Shown in pieces: positions 58,108 to 64,000 of a DNA stretch of 64,000 nucleotides (its first letter is position 1; the number at the start of each line of letters is the position of its first letter). Position numbers and translations under genes: made by a program. A model generated the notes under the pieces. That model was given only the letters and a program-made list of their open reading frames with translations, ran no database searches and was not told where the DNA came from. Origin of the DNA: Lachnospiraceae bacterium (GTDB taxonomy: Bacteria > Bacillota > Clostridia > Lachnospirales > Lachnospiraceae); the NCBI GenBank assembly GCA_021201665.1, contig JAJQEO010000048.1, positions 1 to 64,000 on the forward strand, given 5' to 3'.

Positions 58108-58144
58108 GGTGCTGGATATCCCCAGTGGATGTCCGTTTAGCACC
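58108..58144 (+). other. Stable hairpin in the leader of the SseB-family gene
   Basis: GGTGCT-GGATATCC pairs with GGATGTCC-(gttt)-AGCACC, one G-T pair and one four-base bulge, loop CCAGT. The next 25 bases contain repeated CCG/CGG tracts. It resembles a structured mRNA leader; no known riboswitch class is recognised. Confidence 0.4.
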
Positions 58145-58197
58145 GACCGGAGCGGTAACGGAAACTACTTACTAAAAACAGGCAGGAGAGAAGTGAG

Positions 58198-58998
58198 ATG
58201 GCTGTAGATAAAAAATTTCTGGCAAGAAGCATTCAAAAAAAGCAAAGTCTGATCGTGGCATATTGTGCATTTACCAACATGCCGTTTGTTGTCTGTGATC
58301 CGGACACCTATAATGATCAGGTGTGGCTGTTTGATTCAGAGGAACAGCTGCAGGAGTTTGCAAAGCCCTATACAGAGCAGAAAATTGCTCTGAAGGGGAT
58401 CAAATATCCCAATAAAAAGTTTTTAAGCTTTTTCGGCTCCCTTTTTACAATCGGGATCAATGAGATGGTTTTTGTAAACAGCAGAGGAAAGGAAACACTT
58501 GCCCTGGAGGACATGGTAAAGCAGCCTGATTTTTCCAAACTGCCAAAGGAAAAGCAGCCGATACAGAATCCCGGGCTGCAGCTGACAGGCCTTTACTTTA
58601 TGCAGGAGGCGTCGCGCCCGATTCCAAATGAGCAGAAAACACAGCTGCAGGAGCTGGAGGAGGAGCTTGCGGTGAACCTGATGAAGGCCCGTTACGTAGT
58701 ACCGATCGAGCTTCTGGAAGGTCCTGAAAATGATGCGGAAAAGCTGAAGCAGCGCAAGTATCGCCTTCCAATCCTGAAAAATAAGAATGACGAGATCCTG
58801 CAGCCACTGTTTACAGACTCTACAGAATTCATGAAATTTAATAAGGAGAACAAATTCCGGGCGATCGTTGTCCCATTTGACAACCTGTCTGGGATATTGA
58901 TCAAAAATGCAAAAGGCTTCCTGCTGAATCCGGGCGGATTTCATCTGGCGATGCCGAAAGAGCTGATCGAAGGGCTGAAGAACCGATTTGAGCTTTAA
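58198..58998 (+). CDS. SseB-family protein
   Basis: 266 residues, soluble. The N-terminal half (SIQKKQSLIVAYCAFTNMPFVVCDPDTYNDQVWLF) and the C-terminal half (RYVVPIELLE, LPILKNKNDEILQPLFTDSTEFMKF, FDNLSGILIKNAKGFLLNPGGFHLAMPKELI) resemble SseB N-terminal domains as found in stand-alone proteins of Clostridia. Biochemical role unknown; a link to enhanced serine sensitivity is known only for E. coli SseB. The gene has its own structured leader and a strong terminator. Confidence 0.8.
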   Translation: MAVDKKFLARSIQKKQSLIVAYCAFTNMPFVVCDPDTYNDQVWLFDSEEQLQEFAKPYTEQKIALKGIKYPNKKFLSFFGSLFTIGINEMVFVNSRGKETLALEDMVKQPDFSKLPKEKQPIQNPGLQLTGLYFMQEASRPIPNEQKTQLQELEEELAVNLMKARYVVPIELLEGPENDAEKLKQRKYRLPILKNKNDEILQPLFTDSTEFMKFNKENKFRAIVVPFDNLSGILIKNAKGFLLNPGGFHLAMPKELIEGLKNRFEL

Positions 58999-59124
58999 GG
59001 ACTTTTGACATCTGAACATTATTCTTGAAAGAATGTGGTCGCAATCCCATTAGCTTTAGATTTTAGACAGTGGGTAGTAGTTCACTAAAAAAGAAGGGTC
59101 TCATTGAACCGGTTTAAAAAGCGA

Positions 59125-59163
59125 GTCGGACAGCGAAAGCTATTTCGTTCTGTCCGACCTTTT
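59125..59163 (+). terminator. Rho-independent terminator after the SseB-family gene
   Basis: GTCGGACAG (59125-59133) pairs with CTGTCCGAC (59150-59158), with further GAAA/TTTC pairing inside, followed by CTTTTC. Confidence 0.8.
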
Positions 59164-59247
59164 CTGTCCTGGCAGCGTACTGCGCCATTCTTATAGATGT
59201 CCATTTTCTGTCCTGGCAGCGTACTCTGGCATCATTCTTATAGATGT
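59161..59247. repeat. Tandem 40-43-bp direct repeat between the SseB-family gene and lexA
   Basis: Two copies, 59161-59200 and 59205-59247, share TTTCTGTCCTGGCAGCGTAC and CATTCTTATAGATGT, separated by a short variable piece. The 58999-59326 gap contains these, the terminator and no gene. Confidence 0.65.
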
Positions 59248-59326
59248 TCTCTGTGGCAGGAAGCTTTGCCTCAATTCTTCTCAATATTCTCCTCTGTAAA
59301 AGTTTTCTTTACCACTGATAGTCTCT

Positions 59327-59938
59327 TTAGAAGAAACGAAATACGCCAAAAACCTTTCCGAGAATCGCCAATTCCGTAACAATAATCGGATCCATGGTAT
59401 CGTTTTCCGGCTGCAGGCGGAAATGCCCGTCTTCCTTATAAAAGGTCTTGACAGTGGCGGAATCCTCTATCAGTGCGACAACGATATCACCGTTGGCCGC
59501 TGTCTGCTGCTGACGTACCAGCACACAGTCTCCATCGAGAATACCTGCGTTGATCATGCTATCGCCCTTTACACGCAATATAAAAGACTGCTCATTCGGC
59601 ATGTATTCAGCCGGAATTGGAAAATAACTGTCAATATTCTGTTCTGCAAGAATCGGGACACCGGCGGCCACCGTACCGACAATCGGGACATTTACCATCT
59701 CCCGGCGCACCATCTGGAAGGAATCATCCAGAATTTCAATCGCGCGCGGCTTGGTAGGATCCCTTCGGATATAGCCGTTCTTTTCCAGTGACTCCAGATG
59801 GGAGTGGACAGAAGAGGTAGACTTCAGGTGAACCGCTTCACAGATCTCCCGGACCGCAGGCGGAAATCCCCGTTTCAGAATCTCACTTTTTATATAATCG
59901 AGTATTTCCTGCTGTTTCGGTGTGATAGTTCCAGGCAT
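59327..59938 (-). CDS. lexA: LexA, SOS-response repressor
   Basis: 203 residues from the ATG at 59938-59936 (minus strand), ten bases after GGGAGG; upstream in-frame starts lie in the promoter. The winged helix-turn-helix spans about 1-70 ([20 protein letters not shown]). The self-cleavage Ala-Gly bond is in GTVAAGVP, the catalytic Ser in [10 protein letters not shown] and the Lys in SATVKTF. It represses SOS genes until RecA filaments trigger cleavage. Two LexA-like boxes overlap its own promoter, so autoregulation is expected. Confidence 0.96.
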   Translation of the reverse strand: MPGTITPKQQEILDYIKSEILKRGFPPAVREICEAVHLKSTSSVHSHLESLEKNGYIRRDPTKPRAIEILDDSFQMVRREMVNVPIVGTVAAGVPILAEQNIDSYFPIPAEYMPNEQSFILRVKGDSMINAGILDGDCVLVRQQQTAANGDIVVALIEDSATVKTFYKEDGHFRLQPENDTMDPIIVTELAILGKVFGVFRFF

Positions 59939-59952
59939 GATTAATAACCTCC

Positions 59953-59966
59953 CGTACATATGTTTT
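59953..59966 (-). promoter_or_regulatory. LexA box 1 of the lexA promoter
   Basis: CGTACATATGTTTT matches 12 of 14 positions of the Bacillus-type box CGAACRNRYGTTYG. It lies at about the transcription start, downstream of the -10. Confidence 0.65.
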
Positions 59967-59970
59967 CTTA

Positions 59971-59999
59971 AGTATAGCACATCCATTTTAAAATAGCAA
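59971..59999 (-). promoter_or_regulatory. lexA promoter
   Basis: On the minus strand, TTGCTA (59999-59994) and TATACT (59976-59971) have a 17-base spacer. Confidence 0.65.
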
Positions 60000-60010
60000 A
60001 CAAATGTTTC
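59997..60010 (-). promoter_or_regulatory. LexA box 2 of the lexA promoter
   Basis: CAAACAAATGTTTC also matches 12 of 14 positions of CGAACRNRYGTTYG and overlaps the lexA -35. Confidence 0.6.
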
Positions 60011-60078
60011 CTTTAGACATTTTCTTTTTCGATGATATTTATTTATGAAACCTTAATAAATCTGTCGCAAAAGCTTTC

Positions 60079-60119
60079 TTGTTTTCCGAATACAGTAATG
60101 TTATACTGTTAGCAACAGT
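60079..60119 (+). promoter_or_regulatory. Promoter of the DUF1002 gene with an overlapping dyad
   Basis: TTGTTT at 60079-60084, 17 bases, TATACT at 60102-60107. A dyad ACTGTT-agc-AACAGT (60105-60119) overlaps the -10 and the start site and could bind a repressor. The leader of about 150 bases also holds ACGTC-ttcga-GACGT near 60210. No gene is seen in 59939-60266. Confidence 0.5.
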
Positions 60120-60266
60120 GACACAGAGATAAACAAACTGCATTGTTTACGGGAAAAACATTGCCGACGCAATTATATTCCCACGTTCCTGTGTCCGCAG
60201 CCTGTTATTAACGTCTTCGAGACGTGCAAAATCAATTACAAATACAAAAAAGGAGAGTATGACAGT

Positions 60267-62423
60267 ATGATGAAAAAGAAACTTGCCGCTGTTATGATGA
60301 GCGCAATCTGTCTTGCCGCAGCGATCCCATCCGTTCCCGCGATGGCGGACAGCCAGATGGTAGTCACTCTTGGCGCAGATTTGTCAGAAGAGCAGAAAAC
60401 GATGATACTCCAGTATTTCGGCGTGTACGGAGAGACTAATATCGAGACTCTGACGATCACGAACGCTGACGAGAGAGAACATCTTGGCTCCTATATTCCA
60501 CTGGAGCAGATTGGCACAAGAACCTACAGCTGTGCACTGGTGAGCCCGACTACCTCAGGCGGAATTCAGGTCAAGACCGCGAACCTCACTTATGTAACAA
60601 GCAACATGATTGCTTCGACCTTATCTACATCAGGAGTTGTAAACTGTGATGTTCTTGCAGCCGCTCCATTTGCCGTGTCCGGAACGGGTGCGCTCACCGG
60701 TATTCTGATGGCCTACGAGACAGCCTCCGGCGAGGCGCTGGATGAGAACAAAAAAGAGACAGCTACACAGGAGCTTGTCACGACAACAACGCTCTCGGAG
60801 AGTGTCGGCCAGGTGGAAGCCACACAAATTGTCAATGAGACGAAAATACAGGTCATTGAAGGGGATGTGGTCAGCACCGGCGATATCGAAGTGATCGTTG
60901 ACACGGTTGCGGAAGAGGAGGAAGTGACCCTGTCCGAGGAAGACCGCGCACTGCTTGTAGAACTGCTCGAAAAGATTGCCGAACAGGATTATAATTATGA
61001 AGAGATGAGTGAAACACTGGAGCGAGTCGAGGAAAACCTGGCAGAAATCAAAGAGTCTCAGAGCTCGGATTCTTCTGATTCTGGCTCCTCTTCGGTAGAC
61101 ATCACGATTGAAATTAATAATGATTCCTCCTCAAGCTCAGATTCCAGCTCAGACTCGGACTCCAGTTCGGATTCCTCGTCAGATGCGGACGCAAGCTCGG
61201 ATTCGAGTTCCGATTCGGACTCCAGTTCAGACTCCTCGTCCTTATCTGAGGACAGTATTCTCCTGAATACAGATGATTCCGCGCTTGGATCCGATGTCGT
61301 CTTTGATGCGACAGATGAATCAGCACTCGCTGAGACAGAAGGCACGACTGAAACCGAAAGCACATCCGAAACAGAAAGCACGTCGGAGACAGAAGCCGAT
61401 ATCACCATAGAGACAGAGGCGGCAACGGAAGCTTCCCAGACGGAGGAAGCAGCGACAGAAGCTTCGGATGAAAGCTCGGACGAAAATATTGGTTTTGATA
61501 TTACCATTTCAGATTCCTACAGTGATTCCTCCGCAGACGAGGATGGAACATCCGATACATCCTCTGACACGAGTGAGAGCGAATCCTCCGATTCAAGTAT
61601 TGTACCTGAGGAAACAGAAGAGGGCAGCGCGGATATGGAAGGTTCTGATGACTCTGAGTCTGAAACGGCCGCAGCAGGTGGGGATGACATTGTAATTGAA
61701 TCTGACGAAACAGAAGCAATCTCAATCACCGAGCTGGTACTTGAGCCAAATACCGACTCCGACGCGACTGAGACAGCATCCATAGAAGCAGGATTGAATT
61801 GCCTGACCATTTCTTCATCGCAGGCAGATCTCGTCGCAGGTTCCGGTACTTTATCCGTATACAATGCCTCTGACGGTTCGCTGGTGGAGAGCGTTGAGCT
61901 TGCTGATACAACCAAAGTGATTTCAGAACTAATTACCGATTCAGATGAGCTCTCAGAGCTTGGAGACTGGACGGAAGGCATACGGTTCTACGTTTATCTG
62001 GAAAGTCCGCTGGCTCCGAATTCTTCCTATTATATCATGCTCAGTGATGACGCGTTTACAACTGCGGACGGGATGGCTTCCCTGGTGACATCACTCGACA
62101 GCCAGATCAGCTGGAGCTTCAATACACTCAGCTATGGTATCGGTCTGGATGAAACGGTGGACGGCGTGACAGCTGGTGATACCGTGACAGGAAGTCTTTA
62201 TATGGATACCACAGTATCCACCTATGCTGTGATCGATAGTGTTACAGTAGACGGTGTAGAAACTCTGATCGAAGAAAATTATATCGCGTTTACTGAAAGC
62301 GTTAATACCTTCGAATTGATATTCGGCCAGAGTGGTGAAACTGTGATTCATGTATCTTATTATGATTCTGCAGACACGCTGAACTTTGTAAATGAGGCGA
62401 CATGCGAAGTGATTGTACAGTGA
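60267..62423 (+). CDS. Secreted DUF1002 (YpuA-like) protein with Ser/Asp stalk and C-terminal Ig-like domain
   Basis: 718 residues. The signal peptide spans about 1-28 (ending PAMA). A DUF1002 domain covers about 30-255 (VVTLGADLSEEQKTMILQYFG, NADEREHLGSYIPLEQIGTRTYSCALV). A low-complexity region follows (about 265-490): first Ser/Asp repeats like the SD stalks of staphylococcal adhesins, then Thr/Glu repeats. A C-terminal region of two beta-rich domains (about 495-718) follows, the first resembling an SbsA-type Ig domain (YVYLESPLAPNSSYYIMLSD). No sorting signal. Start at 60267 or 60270, both ATG, behind AGGAG. DUF1002 function is unknown; this extended form looks like a wall-exposed protein. 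Confidence 0.85.
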   Translation: MMKKKLAAVMMSAICLAAAIPSVPAMADSQMVVTLGADLSEEQKTMILQYFGVYGETNIETLTITNADEREHLGSYIPLEQIGTRTYSCALVSPTTSGGIQVKTANLTYVTSNMIASTLSTSGVVNCDVLAAAPFAVSGTGALTGILMAYETASGEALDENKKETATQELVTTTTLSESVGQVEATQIVNETKIQVIEGDVVSTGDIEVIVDTVAEEEEVTLSEEDRALLVELLEKIAEQDYNYEEMSETLERVEENLAEIKESQSSDSSDSGSSSVDITIEINNDSSSSSDSSSDSDSSSDSSSDADASSDSSSDSDSSSDSSSLSEDSILLNTDDSALGSDVVFDATDESALAETEGTTETESTSETESTSETEADITIETEAATEASQTEEAATEASDESSDENIGFDITISDSYSDSSADEDGTSDTSSDTSESESSDSSIVPEETEEGSADMEGSDDSESETAAAGGDDIVIESDETEAISITELVLEPNTDSDATETASIEAGLNCLTISSSQADLVAGSGTLSVYNASDGSLVESVELADTTKVISELITDSDELSELGDWTEGIRFYVYLESPLAPNSSYYIMLSDDAFTTADGMASLVTSLDSQISWSFNTLSYGIGLDETVDGVTAGDTVTGSLYMDTTVSTYAVIDSVTVDGVETLIEENYIAFTESVNTFELIFGQSGETVIHVSYYDSADTLNFVNEATCEVIVQ

Positions 62424-62513
62424 ATGTCGATGATTGAAAATAATACTTACTGATCAGGGCATATCTTATATAAACGTTGCTTAATATGCCTTAAAGCTAA
62501 ACCATGAAACATG

Positions 62514-62568
62514 AAAAACCGCCTGGTTATCTGTTTGATTATCTTCAGATATGCCATGGCGGTTTTTT
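62514..62568 (+). terminator. Rho-independent terminator after the DUF1002 gene
   Basis: AAAAACCGCC (62514-62523) pairs with GGCGGTTTTT (62558-62567), with inner pairing GGTTATCTG / CAGATATGCC, followed by T and GCC. The A-run at the 5' side suggests it can also work in reverse. Confidence 0.75.
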
Positions 62569-62644
62569 GCCTGCCTCACGGGTTTTCTATTTTCCCATGT
62601 TTTTCAAATTCAAATCAGAAAATCAGATTTCCTATTAAAAAACG

Positions 62645-62656
62645 GATTTTAAAATC
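62645..62656. promoter_or_regulatory. 12-bp palindrome upstream of the recombinase promoter
   Basis: GATTTTAAAATC, perfect, ends 36 bases before the -35. Possible operator. Confidence 0.35.
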
Positions 62657-62692
62657 AGGTTAAAATTATGTTGAAGTATATAAATTACGGGC

Positions 62693-62722
62693 TTGACAGG
62701 AAGAAAAGGGAGGGAGTATAAT
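62693..62722 (+). promoter_or_regulatory. Near-consensus promoter of the tyrosine recombinase
   Basis: TTGACA at 62693-62698 and TATAAT at 62717-62722, both perfect hexamers, 18-base spacer. The leader to the ATG is about 220 bases and consists of the repeats described here; no gene lies in 62424-62948. Confidence 0.75.
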
Positions 62723-62766
62723 AAACACAAAAATAGATCTATACGACAAACACATGTTTTTCAAAT

Positions 62767-62935
62767 AGATCGGATGCGTTTATTTCACAAAAAGCCATGG
62801 TTATTATGAGCATTCGATCTAATTTGAAAAACATGGAGGTTTTCATAATTAATAGATCGTATGCGTTTGATCCGCAAAAAGCCATGGTTATATGAGGATC
62901 CGATCTAATTTGAAAAACATGGGGGTTTTCATGTA
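62767..62935 (+). repeat. Tandem duplication of an 87-bp hairpin-containing unit
   Basis: AGATCG starts units at 62767 and 62854. Each holds ATGCGTTT, AAAAAGCCATGGTTAT, a right arm TCGATCTAATTTG or CCGATCTAATTTG, GAAAAACATGG and GGTTTTCAT. Each can form its own AGATCG-to-CGATCT stem. Confidence 0.7.
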
Positions 62936-62948
62936 AAGGGAGGTTTTT

Positions 62949-64000
62949 ATGGAGAAGAATCTGACATACAGCGAGCAGGTTAAGATTGACAATGTGCTTC
63001 GCCTTCGGGAGGTTTTGAAGACTTTGCCGGGTTTTGCTAAGGATTATTTTCGCGCGATTGAGCCGACGACGTCTACCAGAACGAGGATTTCCTATGCATA
63101 TGACATCCGGATTTTTTTTCAGTTTCTTGTCGCGGAGAATCCGCTTTTTAGAGATAAGGATATCACGACGCTGCCGGTTGACGTGCTGGATCAGCTGCAG
63201 GCTGTGGATATTGAGGAATATCAGGAATATCTGAAGGTGTATTCAGATCCGGAGAACCATATTGTCACAAATGGCGAACGTGGACTGAAACGCAAAATGT
63301 CAGCTCTGCGCAGCTTTTACGCATATTATTATAAGCGGGAAATGATTCATACAAATCCGACGCTTCTTGTTGACATGCCTAAGCTTCATGAGAAAGAAAT
63401 TATCCGTCTGGATCCGGATGAGACGGCCAGCCTGCTGGATTATATCGAGCATTGTGGGGATTCACTGACTGGCCAGAAGAAGGTTTACTATGAAAAAACA
63501 AAGGTTCGGGATCTGGCAATCGTGACGCTGCTGCTGGGGACGGGGATTCGTGTTTCAGAATGTGTCGGACTGGACGTAAATGATATTGATTTTAAAAATA
63601 ATGGGATTCGTGTCGTACGAAAAGGCGGATCGGAAATGATGGTTTACTTTGGCGAGGAGGTTGAGGAGGCGTTGCGTAAGTACCTGGAGGCGCGGAAAGC
63701 GATTACACCTGTCGCCGGTCATGAGAATGCTCTCTTCTATTCCACACAGCGGCGCAGGATCGGTGTTCAGGCGGTTGAAAACATGGTTAAAAAATATGCC
63801 AGAGAAATTACTACGACCAAGAAAATCACACCGCATAAGCTTCGCAGTACTTATGGCACGACATTATACCGGGAAACCGGAGATATCTATCTGGTCGCGG
63901 ATGTTCTCGGACACAAGGATGTCAATACGACTCGCAAGCATTACGCAGCGATGGGCGACGACCGCCGCCGCACGGCTGCCAGCGCAGTAAAGCTTCGTAA
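62949..64000 (+). CDS. Tyrosine-type site-specific recombinase (XerC/XerD-like), runs off the window end
   Basis: The frame opens at ATG 62949 behind AAAGGGAGG and is still open at 64000 after 350 codons, so only the last few residues are missing. The N-terminal SAM-like core-binding domain spans about 25-145. The catalytic domain has all five expected residues: Arg in LLGTGIRVSECVGLD (near 200), Lys in RVVRKGGS, His-x-x-Arg in ITPHKLRSTYGTTL (near 298), His in DVLGHKDVNTT and Tyr in RKHYAAMGDD (near 333). It is intact by eye. It may be a housekeeping XerC/D relative or a dedicated invertase; the inverted repeats upstream favour local action. Confidence 0.92.
   Translation, partial: MEKNLTYSEQVKIDNVLRLREVLKTLPGFAKDYFRAIEPTTSTRTRISYAYDIRIFFQFLVAENPLFRDKDITTLPVDVLDQLQAVDIEEYQEYLKVYSDPENHIVTNGERGLKRKMSALRSFYAYYYKREMIHTNPTLLVDMPKLHEKEIIRLDPDETASLLDYIEHCGDSLTGQKKVYYEKTKVRDLAIVTLLLGTGIRVSECVGLDVNDIDFKNNGIRVVRKGGSEMMVYFGEEVEEALRKYLEARKAITPVAGHENALFYSTQRRRIGVQAVENMVKKYAREITTTKKITPHKLRSTYGTTLYRETGDIYLVADVLGHKDVNTTRKHYAAMGDDRRRTAASAVKLR

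Larger units (their letters stand above)
62596..62921. repeat. Inverted copies of one 15-bp arm flanking a promoter
   Basis: CATGTTTTTCAAATT occurs at 62596-62610, and its exact reverse complement at 62821-62835 and 62907-62921. A 14-base form occurs at 62753-62766. The copy at 62753-62777 and the arm at 62810-62835 form a near-perfect 25-base inverted repeat extended by AGATCG and ATGC. The promoter at 62693-62722 lies inside the outer pair. The arrangement suits site-specific inversion by the adjacent tyrosine recombinase, or a large leader hairpin. Confidence 0.7.

Overview
The window comes from a low-to-moderate GC Gram-positive gut bacterium, most likely a Lachnospiraceae (Clostridia). 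The evidence is a housekeeping cluster typical of the family (radical SAM pair, RNase G, rplU-prp-rpmA with the L27 N-terminal extension cleaved by Prp, obg-yhbY-nadD-yqeK-rsfS, lexA), a short HisG that needs HisZ, a DUF1002 (YpuA-like) secreted protein, and giant sortase-type surface proteins. I saw no rRNA, tRNA, CRISPR array or insertion sequence.

Layout. 0-8.2 kb holds housekeeping genes on the + strand: a small alarmone synthetase, RsmF-type rRNA methylase, HAD phosphatase, YgiQ-type radical SAM protein, a small membrane protein, an RluA-type pseudouridine synthase and RecU. 8.3-14.1 kb is a histidine operon, hisZ-hisG-hisD-hisB-hisIE; hisC, hisA, hisH and hisF are not here. The HisIE protein carries an N-terminal HisA/HisF-like barrel whose catalytic Asp positions look lost. 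Two dispersed hairpin repeats sit inside this operon.

14.5-46.7 kb is one co-directional accessory block devoted to the cell surface. It contains a 3721-residue protein with Cna-B-like domains, about 12 T-Q ester (VaFE) repeats and a VPKTG sorting signal; an 84-residue protein; a class B sortase; a possible 37-residue ORF; a second giant gene of 14 kb that an in-frame TGA splits after 2975 codons; an 809-residue secreted protein with nine Cys/His-rich repeats; a strongly acidic, membrane-anchored trigger-factor-like protein; and a secreted Big2 protein. The likely theme is building, folding and attaching very long, internally cross-linked fibrous proteins. Base composition inside these genes ranges from about 35% to about 68% G+C in the 60-base samples I counted, which suggests repeat expansion or mosaic ancestry.

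46.8-62.4 kb returns to chromosome backbone: TetR regulator, PutP symporter, two radical SAM proteins, RNase G, the ribosomal/Obg/NAD/ribosome-silencing cluster, an SseB-family protein, LexA on the minus strand with two good LexA boxes, and a DUF1002 protein with a Ser/Asp-rich stalk. The window ends inside a complete-looking tyrosine recombinase gene (62949 onward, still open at 64000). It lies behind a near-consensus promoter flanked by copies of one 15-bp arm in inverted orientation, so this is a candidate invertible or otherwise recombination-controlled promoter.
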